DNA of 64,000 nucleotides, from positions 1-64,000 of the forward strand of contig CAJAIK010000126.1 of the NCBI GenBank assembly GCA_903939765.1, read 5' to 3'. Positions 10,650 through 19,521 of this stretch are shown here, in pieces; position 1 is the first letter of the stretch, and every line of letters starts with the position of its first letter. The notes under the pieces were generated by a model that was given only the letters and a program-made list of their open reading frames with translations, had not been told where the DNA came from and made no database searches. Made by a program: the position numbers and the translations under genes. The stretch comes from an uncultured Chlorobiaceae bacterium (GTDB taxonomy: Bacteria; Bacteroidota; Chlorobiia; Chlorobiales; Chlorobiaceae).

Positions 10650-11780
10650 ATGAATATTACCACAAAGCTCGATCATGAACTCTGGCACAATATGCAGGAT
10701 CCGGGCGCTTATGAGTGGTGGTATTTTGATGGAGAAGACACCGAAAGCGGTCTCTCTTTTGTGCTTATCTGGTTTTCCGGTTTTCCGTTTTCTCCTTATT
10801 ACACAAACCATTATGAGAAGTGGAAAACCAGCCGCACTTCCTCAGCCCCTCTGCCATCCAACTACTCGGGTTTCAGCTTCCAGTTATATGAAAATGGTCA
10901 CGAGATCGTCAACTTTATCAAGGAAGGGCGTCAAGAGCTTTTTCAAAGCAGCATCACCGATATCGGTGTCACGTTTGAAAAAAACCGCTTTACCCATAAC
11001 GCACTGCGGGACGAGTACACCCTTGATATTGACTTTTCCTTCCCCGCCCGTCAAAAAGAGATAACGGCAACTCTTCTGTTCAAGGTACGGCGGAGGATCA
11101 TCTACGAAAAAAAAGATACAAACAATAACGGCAGGGTACCGCTTCACCAGTGGCTGTTAAGTGTTCCAAAAGCCCATGTTGAAGGAACGATTACAATAAC
11201 GGAACAACGGAGTGGCACATTCCGCTCCATTCCTGTCAGAGCAACCGGATACCATGATCATAACCTTGGTGCAGTCCCCATGCAGGAGTATATCTCCCGC
11301 TGGTACTGGGGCAGGGCGTTTTCACGGCAGTTCGATCTCATCTATTATGTGGTTTATTTCAAAAACAACGACTATCAGCCGCTCGCCCTGCTGGTTCTTC
11401 ACGACAACCTGACTCAAAAAGTTATCATTCACGATACGGTGAGCTTTCGTGAAAGCAATTTCCGGAGCGGTCTCTTTTCGCCCCGTCACAGTCGCGATCT
11501 TGACCTGCATTATGAAAATATACGGCTGAAGATCCACCATGACCGGGTGCTTGACGCCGGGCCGTTTTATCTCCGTTTCACATCAGCAATCTCATTGCAG
11601 AGAGAGGGGCAGGAGATAGAAGGAATCAGGGGTATATCGGAATTTCTCAATCCCCAGCGTCTGCAATCAAAGTTTATGCGTTTTTTTACCTGCGGGCGGA
11701 TCTGGCGGGATGGAAAGTCGTCGATCATTTACAACAGCTATAATGGTTTTAAGCGCTCTTTGGATTGGAATAATCAATGA
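10650..11780 (+). CDS. crtC: carotenoid 1,2-hydratase-like protein (CrtC family)
   Basis: CrtC-family enzymes add water across the terminal 1,2 double bond of acyclic or monocyclic carotenoids. In green sulfur bacteria this leads toward hydroxychlorobactene and its glucoside esters. The 376-residue protein has the lipocalin-like CrtC hallmarks: PGAYEWWYFDG near residues 18-28 and GYHDHNLGAVPM with SRWYWGRAF in the middle. There is no signal peptide. The Rieske and cytochrome b genes follow on the same strand with a 170-base gap. I recall the same crtC-petC-petB order from Chlorobaculum tepidum. The family call is firm; the exact substrate is inferred. Confidence 0.85.
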   Translation: MNITTKLDHELWHNMQDPGAYEWWYFDGEDTESGLSFVLIWFSGFPFSPYYTNHYEKWKTSRTSSAPLPSNYSGFSFQLYENGHEIVNFIKEGRQELFQSSITDIGVTFEKNRFTHNALRDEYTLDIDFSFPARQKEITATLLFKVRRRIIYEKKDTNNNGRVPLHQWLLSVPKAHVEGTITITEQRSGTFRSIPVRATGYHDHNLGAVPMQEYISRWYWGRAFSRQFDLIYYVVYFKNNDYQPLALLVLHDNLTQKVIIHDTVSFRESNFRSGLFSPRHSRDLDLHYENIRLKIHHDRVLDAGPFYLRFTSAISLQREGQEIEGIRGISEFLNPQRLQSKFMRFFTCGRIWRDGKSSIIYNSYNGFKRSLDWNNQ

Positions 11781-11950
11781 AAAAATTATAAATTCTCTCT
11801 CGGTTCAGGTTAGCATGAATATTTGCTTTAAAGTTACTGTAGTGCAGAAGCAATCCTGAAAACGTCTGTGACAGTGGCTCCTGTTTAACGTATGGGTGAC
11901 AGATGCCTTTTGATTTTATAACAATAGATTTAAAAAGGAGACAGGTTGTA

Positions 11951-12496
11951 ATGGCACAACAAGGTAATTTCAAGGGCCCGTCAAGACTGGGTGAACTTGG
12001 ACATGGTGCAACACTCTCTTCCGCTGGTACGGTTTCCGGCGGCAAGCCTCGTGCTCAGGGGTTGAAGGATGTTGATTTTGAACGTCGCAGTTTTCTTGTA
12101 AAAGTTGTGGGGGGAATCGGTGCAGCAGTAGCCATATCGACCATCTATCCGGTGATCAAATACATTGTCCCGCCCGTCAAAAAGTTTTCAAACCTCAGCG
12201 AAAAGGTTGTCGGAAAAGCCTCTGATGTTCCTGAAAACACTGGAAAGATTTTCCAGTTCAACAAAGACAAGGTGATCGTCATCAACGACAACGGTAAACT
12301 CACCGCATGCAGTGCAGTCTGTACCCACCTTGGCTGCCTTGTGCATTGGGACAATGCCCAGAATCTTATCGCCTGCCCCTGTCATGGAGCAAAATACAAA
12401 CAGACGGGAGAGATCATCTCCGGTCCTCAGCCTTTACCTTTGCCCGGTTTTAAAGCAAGGGTTGAAGGGGAAGATCTCATTATTTCAAAAGCTTAA
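11951..12496 (+). CDS. petC: Rieske iron-sulfur protein of the menaquinol:cytochrome c reductase
   Basis: This subunit carries the [2Fe-2S] cluster that takes electrons from menaquinol in the bc-type complex. Cluster-binding motifs are CTHLGCLVHW and CPCHGAKY, with the conserved Ser-Gly-Pro-Gln-Pro loop after them. A twin-arginine-like ERRSFLVK precedes a single membrane anchor (about residues 43-70), the usual Rieske export and anchoring signal. The start at 11951 is set by AAAGGAG ten bases upstream and gives 181 residues; the frame is open from 11903 without a site. The petB gene follows after 35 bases, so the two form an operon. Confidence 0.95.
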   Translation: MAQQGNFKGPSRLGELGHGATLSSAGTVSGGKPRAQGLKDVDFERRSFLVKVVGGIGAAVAISTIYPVIKYIVPPVKKFSNLSEKVVGKASDVPENTGKIFQFNKDKVIVINDNGKLTACSAVCTHLGCLVHWDNAQNLIACPCHGAKYKQTGEIISGPQPLPLPGFKARVEGEDLIISKA

Positions 12497-12531
12497 CCTT
12501 TAATTCTTGAAAACCAAGGGAGTCAGGAAAG

Positions 12532-13722
12532 ATGGCTGAAAACAATCAGAACGCTGTGGCTGGAAGTGCTCCGGTCAAGCAAAATCCCGTCGTGACCAAA
12601 GGCGGTGTCTATAAACCTGCGGTAGAGCGAGCCGACGCGAATCCCTACAAGGATTCCCGACTCAGTTCCGTTGGCGCATGGCTTCAGGAGCGATTCTATG
12701 TCGTCATGCCGGTAATCGATTACCTGAAGAAAAAGGAGGTGCCAAAACACCGACTCTCATTCTGGTACTATTTTGGCGGCCTTGGCCTCTTTTTTTTCAT
12801 GGTACAGATCGTTACAGGGTTGCTGCTGATGCAGTACTACAAACCAACGACTGCTGAGGCCTATGCCTCATTTGTCTTTCTTCAGCAAGAGGTCTCTTTC
12901 GGCTGGCTTATCCGCCAGATCCATGCATGGTCAGCGAACCTCATGGTCCTGATGGTTTTTGTGCATATGTTCAGTTCCTTTTTTATGAAGTCCTACCGCA
13001 AGCCACGTGAGCTTATGTGGTTGACTGGTTCTGTGCTTTTTGTCCTCACGCTCGGTTTCGGATTTACCGGCTATCTTCTTCCCTGGAATGAAATTGCATT
13101 CTTTGCAACCCAGGTTGGGACTGAAGTGCCCAAAGTTGCTCCAGGCGGTGCTTTTATTGTCAACATTCTTCGTGGTGGCGAAGAGGTTACCGGTGAAACG
13201 CTTACCCGTATGTTCTCGGTACACGTTGTGCTGCTGCCAGGCCTTCTCCTGTTGCTTCTTTCGGCCCATCTGCTTCTTGTGCAGATCCTTGGAACTTCAG
13301 CGCCAATCGGCTACAAAGAGACCGGACGCATCAAAGGCTACGATAAGTTTTTCCCTACCTTTCTTGCAAAAGACGCCATCGGCTGGCTGATCGGTTTTGG
13401 CCTTATCCTCTATCTTGCCGTGTTTTTCCCGGGGCCGGTAGGTATTGAAGCCAATCCTCTTGCTCCTGCACCGATGGGCATCAAGCCGGAATGGTATTTC
13501 TGGGCGCAGTTCCTTATGCTGAAAGACTTCAGCTTCCCGAATGGCGAACTTATTGCTATTTTTGTCATCACTCTGGGTGCTGCTTTCTGGTTCTTCATTC
13601 CCTTCCTTGACCATCGCGCATCAAGAGAGGAGAAAAGCCCGATATTTACCATCATAGGCCTTCTCTATCTTGCCGGTCTGGTCATCAACACCTATCGTGT
13701 TTTTGCCGAGTACGGCTGGTAA
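12532..13722 (+). CDS. petB: cytochrome b, b6 and subunit IV fused
   Basis: The membrane core of the menaquinol oxidising complex, 396 residues. Haem-ligating histidine pairs are His131/His145 and His231/His246. The 14- and 15-residue spacings are the b6 pattern rather than the 14/14 of mitochondrial cytochrome b. The quinol-site motif KPEWYFW (PEWY) lies in the C-terminal part, which corresponds to subunit IV, so both are one polypeptide. A hydrophilic N-terminal extension of about 70 residues precedes the first membrane segment. No cytochrome c1 or f gene follows; the transcript ends at a terminator. This agrees with what is known for Chlorobi, which lack a linked c1. Confidence 0.95.
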   Translation: MAENNQNAVAGSAPVKQNPVVTKGGVYKPAVERADANPYKDSRLSSVGAWLQERFYVVMPVIDYLKKKEVPKHRLSFWYYFGGLGLFFFMVQIVTGLLLMQYYKPTTAEAYASFVFLQQEVSFGWLIRQIHAWSANLMVLMVFVHMFSSFFMKSYRKPRELMWLTGSVLFVLTLGFGFTGYLLPWNEIAFFATQVGTEVPKVAPGGAFIVNILRGGEEVTGETLTRMFSVHVVLLPGLLLLLLSAHLLLVQILGTSAPIGYKETGRIKGYDKFFPTFLAKDAIGWLIGFGLILYLAVFFPGPVGIEANPLAPAPMGIKPEWYFWAQFLMLKDFSFPNGELIAIFVITLGAAFWFFIPFLDHRASREEKSPIFTIIGLLYLAGLVINTYRVFAEYGW

Positions 13723-13746
13723 ACAGGCACTTGCTCTTTCCAATAC

Positions 13747-13771
13747 AAAAGCCCGGTTCAGCCGGGCTTTT
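13747..13771. terminator. bidirectional terminator between petB and the GH13 gene
   Basis: A perfect 10-bp stem AAAAGCCCGG/CCGGGCTTTT with a 5-base loop includes its own A and T tracts. It serves the convergent petB and GH13 genes. Confidence 0.9.
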
Positions 13772-13803
13772 GTGTTGGTGTCGCTGTATGGTACAAGCCA
13801 TTT

Positions 13804-16800
13804 TCAAGCTCTCTGCAGTAACAACTCTCCCATCTCATAGCCCGAAAGGAACGCCTGCATGTCGAGCTTTTCAGATGCTTCTAACCATTCGCCGACAGAT
13901 GCTTCCCATTCCGTCGGGGTTTTCGGTTGTTGCAGTAACTCCTGTAAAGCCAGCCAGGAGACAAGAAGAGTAAAACGATGTTCCCTGAACCAGCTTTTCT
14001 TGTGCCGGTCATCAAACTGCAACATGCGGCTCAGATGCGGCTGGTTGAGCGTCAAGAGCGTTTGCAGAAGAGTGAGTATGCGAGCATGCAACGTTTCATC
14101 CGGTTTTGTTGCAGGCTTTGGAGTAATCATGCAGACAAGCAGATCGGGCAGGTGCTCACCAGGCATGCCGATCATGGGCGATCCCTGATAGATTGTTTCG
14201 AGCGCTTCACTCATCAGCCAGTCATCAATAAGGTTCGAGTGGAGCTCTCCGGCAGATGCCGTCATCTGCTGAAGCGTATCAAGCACAATCCACTGCCATG
14301 CAATCGCCCGGTACTCTGCTCCGTCGTTGCTCAGGCCAAGAGCTGCCTGAAATTTTCGGGAATTGGGCACTGTTTTCAGAAGAGCCGGAAAGCAAAGTAC
14401 CTCCCTGTACAGCTCCGCCGCTTGTGCAGCAAGCTCGACAGGCACAGCAAGCGGTTTTTCCATAAGTTCACTGAACTGCAGGGCAACCCGGTCGAGCAGC
14501 GTGGCAACAGCTTTTTCAAACTCCTGAATACTCACCTTTTCCTGACGCTCTTTTTCGGCAGGAGAGATCAGTCCGGCTGCAAGAGCCGCGGTCACGGTAG
14601 CGTGCAGTGGTGAAAGGCTCATCGTGAGGGCGGCACGCTCTATCGACAAGGTTCCGCGCCCATTGAGTTCTGCCGAAAGCCGATCGTAAGGCCTTAGTTT
14701 TGAAGGCTGTACCTCACTGAAGTCAAGAAAGACGTTATACTTGTAGCCGTCGAGTGCAACAAGGAGCCCATTGTCGGCAATTTCGCGGCACGAGCGGATA
14801 AACTCCATGCCACTTGCATGATCTTTGAAAATAACAAAGCTCCTCTCATCGCGGCTGATACTCAGCCCCTCAGAAAGCGAGCCCTGGCGGATTTCGTCGT
14901 TCTGGCGGTAGCCGGCCGATGTTTTAATCCAGCCGGTCGTCTGCTCAAAGCAGTTGTTGAAGACGACAAGGGCTCTCTCCATACCAAGCCGGTTGGAATA
15001 GGCAAAAACATTCTCGTTTACCCTCCCTTCCGGCGAATACAGATCATAGAGAAAAAAGTTACACACCTCAGCAAAGAGCGGACGCTTTTTCATGATGGGA
15101 AAAATCTCATGGTAGTGGCGCCAGACGAGGTGTTCATCCGGTTGCTCATCATAATAGGCCTTGGCATACTCCATGCCATACTTTTCGGTAAAGCCCTCGA
15201 CCTGACCGTGGCCGAACATCGGCAATCCCGGCATGGTCAGCATCATCATACAGACACCAAAATATTTATCACCCCGTCCAAACTGCGCAATGGCCGTATC
15301 TTCATCGGGATTATTCATGAAGTTGACATAGCGCTTGAGAATTTCCGGGTCAAATTCGAGCGTATTCTTGATCAGGTTACGATAATTGGCATTATCCTCC
15401 TTCTTGAGCATGTGCATAAAGGCGCTGTTATAGACCCTGTGCATGCCAAGGGTGCGGACAAAATAACCTTCGAGCATCCAGAACGCTTCTGCAAGCAGCA
15501 GGGTATCGGGGACTTCACGCTGAATGCGGTCAACCACCTCGCGCCAGAACTCTTCGGGTATGGCTGCATCAAATTCAGCCATGCTCATGGCATAAGCCGA
15601 GCGCGACGCAATGGCCGCACTCTGGCCATGAAGCGGAAACCAGAGGCGCTGAATGTGCCGTTTAGCCAGCACCATGGCTGCGTCGAAACGGATAATGGGG
15701 AACATTCTTGCAACCTGCAGAATCTGCTGAATCACACCCTCCCGGACCTCTGCACTGAGAAAGTTCAACTGCGCAGTATCGTTCCACGGCATGATGGTGC
15801 CGTCATTGCCATGGTAGATGTATCGTGTATCGCCAGTCAGGTAATCAACCCGCTTGAAGGTGACCGCCGCATCGGAACGGTTCCAGTAGCCATCTTCAAG
15901 AAAGATGCCATAGCGGGAATCATTGCTGAGGTTCGGCCCGTTATAGGAGTAGTTATAATAGGGTGCGCTTTCGGAGGAGAGGAACCAGTCCGGATTGTTC
16001 CGTACCAGCTCTGAATCCATTGCGGTGTGGTTCGGCACCATGTCACTGGCAAGACGGATGCCGCGCAGTCTGGCCCTCTGCATAAGGTTCTTATACCCTT
16101 CCTGGCCACCGATGTCGCCGGAAATCTCATATTTCTCAAGAGCATAAGCCGAAGCCTTCGCTTCAGGATTGCCCTGAAGCTGCTTGATCTTCTGTGAAGC
16201 ATGGCTTCGCTGCCAGAGTCCTATCAGCCACAATGCCGTAAAACCCCGTTCAGCGATAAGGTCGAGTTCTGCATCAGGAATATCCTGCAGGCGGGTAATG
16301 GGGAGCCGGTAACTTTTGCTGAGCTGGTCGAGCCAGACATAGGTACTTTTGGCAAGCATGACCACTTCAGGCATCCACGATGAATCCATGGAGTAGTTCG
16401 CCGGAGCATTGGCATCATCCGGTGAGTTGTACTCCGGTACATGAACCTCTTTTTCAAACTCAGTACCATCATTACGGAGTGCTCGCTCTTGAGTAATGCG
16501 CTCAAAAAAGAGGTACTTGTCTTCATCCTGGATAAAATCAATGGCACCTTCAAGCAATCCCCATAAAGGCGACTCTTCAAGCAGCCCTTCCCAGTTCAGA
16601 CGGATATAACGAAGCTGTTCAAGAATTGAGGCTGGCGCATGTTTTATCGGCCTGATGAGCAGTTCGGCCAGGTCAAGACTCTCTGCTCCCACCGGCCCCA
16701 TTGCCTGCATTGAGCTCCGCATGGTCATGATCAGCTTTTGGTAGGCAACCTCACGGTTCAGTTTTTCATCGGTCAAAAGATCGGAAAACTGTTCAAGAGC

Positions 16801-17298
16801 AGGGTTCTGATTATTGATCCAGACAAGAAAAGACTCCTCAAGCAGCTCCAATTTGTTCTTACGCAGCTTCAGCCACTCAGCGGCGGTTTCTGATCCGGCA
16901 TAAATATCTTTTGTCGGAAAGGTTGTGATAAATCGGGCAAGATACTCTTCCGACTGCTCCTCGGAGAGCTCCTGGGTCAGCGTTCCATAGACCCGGTCAA
17001 GAAAGTCTGGTTGCCGTAAGGCTATGGCTTTCGTTATGAGCGAGTGAAAAAGGGCATGCAGCAGTTTCATACCGTTGAACTGCGCCGGCAGTACCGGTTT
17101 TGCATCGGCACCCTTCCGCTTTTTCAAAAAATCATTGATAATGGCACTCTGCCGTTCGGCCGTTTGGATGCTTTCCTGGCCGGAAGCTGGTAAAGAGAGG
17201 AATTCCGGGTCAGTTAACCCGAAGAGCTCTCTGGCATTTCTGGTTACATAAAAGTGTTCTTTGTTCTGTACTGCCGGAAGTTTTTGCTTGGTTGTCAT
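13804..17298 (-). CDS. very large GH13 alpha-amylase-family protein
   Basis: A 1164-residue protein with a central GH13 (alpha/beta)8 catalytic domain. It probably acts on an alpha-glucan or trehalose-type sugar in the cytoplasm, as no signal peptide is visible. Recognisable GH13 regions are region I SDMVPNHT (about residue 418), region II IRFDAAMVL with the nucleophile Asp (about 538), and region III LLLAEAFW with the acid Glu (about 603). Region IV reads FMNNPDED (about 663): the Asp is kept, but the usual His before it is Pro. Some 330 residues precede the barrel and about 350 helical residues follow; I cannot assign either. The start at 17298 (MTTKQKLP) is chosen over upstream codons up to 17388. 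Glycogen turnover is a plausible role, by inference. Confidence 0.8.
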   Translation of the reverse strand: MTTKQKLPAVQNKEHFYVTRNARELFGLTDPEFLSLPASGQESIQTAERQSAIINDFLKKRKGADAKPVLPAQFNGMKLLHALFHSLITKAIALRQPDFLDRVYGTLTQELSEEQSEEYLARFITTFPTKDIYAGSETAAEWLKLRKNKLELLEESFLVWINNQNPALEQFSDLLTDEKLNREVAYQKLIMTMRSSMQAMGPVGAESLDLAELLIRPIKHAPASILEQLRYIRLNWEGLLEESPLWGLLEGAIDFIQDEDKYLFFERITQERALRNDGTEFEKEVHVPEYNSPDDANAPANYSMDSSWMPEVVMLAKSTYVWLDQLSKSYRLPITRLQDIPDAELDLIAERGFTALWLIGLWQRSHASQKIKQLQGNPEAKASAYALEKYEISGDIGGQEGYKNLMQRARLRGIRLASDMVPNHTAMDSELVRNNPDWFLSSESAPYYNYSYNGPNLSNDSRYGIFLEDGYWNRSDAAVTFKRVDYLTGDTRYIYHGNDGTIMPWNDTAQLNFLSAEVREGVIQQILQVARMFPIIRFDAAMVLAKRHIQRLWFPLHGQSAAIASRSAYAMSMAEFDAAIPEEFWREVVDRIQREVPDTLLLAEAFWMLEGYFVRTLGMHRVYNSAFMHMLKKEDNANYRNLIKNTLEFDPEILKRYVNFMNNPDEDTAIAQFGRGDKYFGVCMMMLTMPGLPMFGHGQVEGFTEKYGMEYAKAYYDEQPDEHLVWRHYHEIFPIMKKRPLFAEVCNFFLYDLYSPEGRVNENVFAYSNRLGMERALVVFNNCFEQTTGWIKTSAGYRQNDEIRQGSLSEGLSISRDERSFVIFKDHASGMEFIRSCREIADNGLLVALDGYKYNVFLDFSEVQPSKLRPYDRLSAELNGRGTLSIERAALTMSLSPLHATVTAALAAGLISPAEKERQEKVSIQEFEKAVATLLDRVALQFSELMEKPLAVPVELAAQAAELYREVLCFPALLKTVPNSRKFQAALGLSNDGAEYRAIAWQWIVLDTLQQMTASAGELHSNLIDDWLMSEALETIYQGSPMIGMPGEHLPDLLVCMITPKPATKPDETLHARILTLLQTLLTLNQPHLSRMLQFDDRHKKSWFREHRFTLLVSWLALQELLQQPKTPTEWEASVGEWLEASEKLDMQAFLSGYEMGELLLQRA

Positions 17299-17463
17299 AG
17301 TAGGAAGGCAATGCCGGAGCATTACGCTGGTTGAGATTTTAGTGCAGCCCGGAAATATTGTCGGGCATGTTCGCCTGTCGTGGCGCAAAAAACGGAATTT
17401 CCGTAAAAAAAAAGCCTGACTGCTGCCTGGCGGTTTTGCCCGAACAGAGAGGTGATGGCACTG

Positions 17464-17853
17464 CTATGTGATTTTTTTTTCGATATATCGCTGAAGACAG
17501 GCAAATCCCAGCTCCTTTGCGCTGCGGAGCGCTTCAAGTCCGATAGCCGAGAGCGCATTTTCACCGCGCGACGGCGCGCGTTCCACAGGAGCGCAATGAA
17601 CTTGCCCCATTGGTGCGGAAGAGCGTCTGGTGCCCCTTACGGCCTTGCCAAGCAGCAACCCTGCAGCAAAAACGACTGTTGTAACCACAAAAGGGTATTT
17701 TTCGACAATTCTGACCGGCGAAAGCTCAGCCTCAATCTCCTCTTTCAGTTTTCGGGTTTTTGCCTTGATCTGCTCCTCTCTCTTCGCAATACTCTTCTGC
17801 AGTTCTTCGATACGTGCCTGAATACCGTCTAAAGGTTCATTTATTGGAGTCAT
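17464..17853 (-). CDS. small coiled-coil and membrane-anchored protein
   Basis: The 129-residue protein is not assigned to a family. A charged, heptad-like helix (about residues 8-48, many Glu/Lys, IEELQKSIAKREEQIKAK) is followed by one hydrophobic segment (about 55-70, VVTTVVFAAGLLLGKAV) and a polar tail. It overlaps the upstream holin-like gene by 17 bases. Together with the two genes before it, it resembles the enterobacterial yqjD-yqjE-yqjK arrangement in layout, not in detectable identity. An envelope or stress role is inference only. Confidence 0.6.
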   Translation of the reverse strand: MTPINEPLDGIQARIEELQKSIAKREEQIKAKTRKLKEEIEAELSPVRIVEKYPFVVTTVVFAAGLLLGKAVRGTRRSSAPMGQVHCAPVERAPSRGENALSAIGLEALRSAKELGFACLQRYIEKKIT

Positions 17854-18247
17854 AGAGCGATAAAAGAATTTTCTGAATCAGGGTTTTCAAAAATAATGGT
17901 TTGAATCTGGTGAAAAACAGAAAGCATGAAAGAAAAAGCATGCTCACAATGAGATAACCGAGAAAAGGATGACCCAGAAGTTCGCCCGCAAGCAGTGCCA
18001 ACGTGGTGACAAAGTAGCCTGCCCCGACCATAAGTATAACCCCAAGGGCGGCCGCAGTGGCGAGAACAGAAACCTGCCCGGCCAGCTCAATCTTGAGCAG
18101 TTCAAACTTTGCCTCAACAATGGCAACCACGTCATCGTAAAGAGAGGTGGCGGTCTCATCAACAAGTTCAGGAATGCTGCTGCGTTTACGTCCCGAAGAG
18201 GTTGAGCCCTGCTCCTTTTCTGCCTGGCGCTTCATCATGTTTTTCAA
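17837..18247 (-). CDS. YqjE-like / holin superfamily III membrane protein
   Basis: The 136-residue protein has a charged N-terminal 40 residues, an amphipathic helix (LYDDVVAIVEAKFELLKIELAG) and two strong membrane segments (about 60-84 and 90-112). This is the layout of the Phage_holin_3_6/YqjE group of chromosomal proteins, which are not phage lysis genes. It sits in a three-gene set, 16 bases after the YqjD-like gene and overlapping the next. Its function is not known. Confidence 0.65.
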   Translation of the reverse strand: MKNMMKRQAEKEQGSTSSGRKRSSIPELVDETATSLYDDVVAIVEAKFELLKIELAGQVSVLATAAALGVILMVGAGYFVTTLALLAGELLGHPFLGYLIVSMLFLSCFLFFTRFKPLFLKTLIQKILLSLYDSNK

Positions 18248-18262
18248 GTGGTCAATGGCTGG

Positions 18263-18538
18263 TTATCGTCCTCTTTTCATAAACAGTCCAAACAGAACGC
18301 CAGTGCCCAGTGAAACAAGCATCGAGCGAGCCGGATTGTTTTTGATATACTGCCTTGTTTTTTCAGTGCTCTCCAGAATCAACTCCCAGGAATCGCTCTC
18401 CCTGAAACAGGAAAGAGCCTCTGAGACCATTTCACCCAACTCCTTGAGTTGTTCCGGGATGTTTGACTGCTGCTGCGCTTCCTCGGGCTTCTCTGCCTGT
18501 TCAGCGCCATGAATGGTGACCTTGACATCCTGTTCCAT
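18263..18538 (-). CDS. YqjD/ElaB-like (DUF883-type) small membrane protein
   Basis: The 91-residue protein has an acidic, helical first half (PEQLKELGEMVSEAL), then RQYIKNNPARSMLVSLGTGVLFG. The motif of Asn-Pro, small residues and a glycine-rich single membrane helix is typical of the ElaB/YqjD/DUF883 group, tail-anchored proteins some of which bind ribosomes in E. coli. It is the first gene of the three-gene set. The family call is tentative because the protein is short. Confidence 0.6.
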   Translation of the reverse strand: MEQDVKVTIHGAEQAEKPEEAQQQSNIPEQLKELGEMVSEALSCFRESDSWELILESTEKTRQYIKNNPARSMLVSLGTGVLFGLFMKRGR

Positions 18539-18639
18539 AAAAGAGTGAAAACCGGTTATGCTTTTTTCCTGCGCGAGCCTGAATTCAAAAAAGTCTGGAG
18601 AACAATATATAAAAACAATATGGTCTTTGCATGGCTCTC

Positions 18640-19377
18640 TTACTGCAGAAGCCGTCCTCCCTCTACATTGATAACCTGACCGGTGATATAGTCACTCTCA
18701 AGAAGAAAGATGATGGTCTTGACAATATCAAGCGGATCACCAGAACGGCGGAGCGCTATTTTTTTTATCATCTCCTCCTGCGGCTCCATCTCTGTTTCCG
18801 TTTTCAGTGTGACCGTTCCCGGAGCCACAGAGTTCACCAGAATCGTCGGAGCAAACTCTTTGGCAAAAATTCGCGTCAAGTGCTGTATCCCTGCTTTCGA
18901 GACGGTGTAGGGGGCAAAATTTCGCCAGACCAGATCGGCAGAAATATCGGTCATGGTAATGATGCGCGAGATGAACGGCTGTTTCTGCATTATCCTGGCC
19001 GCCTCCTGCATGGTAAAAAAGGTTCCCTTCAGATTGGTATCGACCAGGCTGTCCCACTCCTCTTCAGTAACTCCGGGCAGGGGAGTACTGAAAAAATTCG
19101 AAGCACTGGTAATAAGCAGGTCAAGTCGGTCAAAACCTTCACAAAACGCCGCAAAGGCGCTCATGATATCTGCGGTTTTCGATACGTCACACCGAACCAT
19201 TTGCGACTCAGGGCTTATCCACCGGATTTTTTCAAGGGTTTCGGCCGCCCTCTCTTCCGAAGCGTGCCAGGTAAAAAAGAGAGTATACCCCTGACCAGCC
19301 ACAGCAAGAGCAATCTCACTGCCAAGCACACCCGACGCTCCGGTCATGAAGCATACCTTCCTGCCTGTTGGTTTCAT
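18640..19377 (-). CDS. short-chain dehydrogenase/reductase
   Basis: An NAD(P)-dependent SDR oxidoreductase of 245 residues. The nucleotide-binding glycine motif is TGASGVLG, and DVS follows strand 3. The catalytic Tyr-Lys pair is YTVSKAG, preceded by a Ser/Thr-rich IITMTDISAD. The C-terminus SDYITGQVINVEGG is standard for classical SDRs. The residue after the second beta strand (HASEERA) suggests NADPH, as in pteridine or FabG-like reductases, but I cannot name the substrate. Met at 19377 is chosen over the Met at 19422, which has no ribosome binding site. It lies between modC and the small envelope genes, on the same strand. Confidence 0.8.
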   Translation of the reverse strand: MKPTGRKVCFMTGASGVLGSEIALAVAGQGYTLFFTWHASEERAAETLEKIRWISPESQMVRCDVSKTADIMSAFAAFCEGFDRLDLLITSASNFFSTPLPGVTEEEWDSLVDTNLKGTFFTMQEAARIMQKQPFISRIITMTDISADLVWRNFAPYTVSKAGIQHLTRIFAKEFAPTILVNSVAPGTVTLKTETEMEPQEEMIKKIALRRSGDPLDIVKTIIFLLESDYITGQVINVEGGRLLQ

Positions 19378-19521
19378 CGTTTTGCCTGGTTTAATTTCCG
19401 GTTCATACCTTTTGACAAACATGAACGGAGGCTAAAAAGTTGATTGGCTTTATCGATTGCCGGGGTCAAAATATCATAGAACTTGCACCGCCGCGTCGGT
19501 CATTTTGTATGAAATGCACGT

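Noticed and set aside
14818-16014. 398-codon plus-strand frame
   Set aside because: It is the antisense shadow of the GH13 gene, whose GH13 motifs are on the minus strand; no family features are seen in the shadow.
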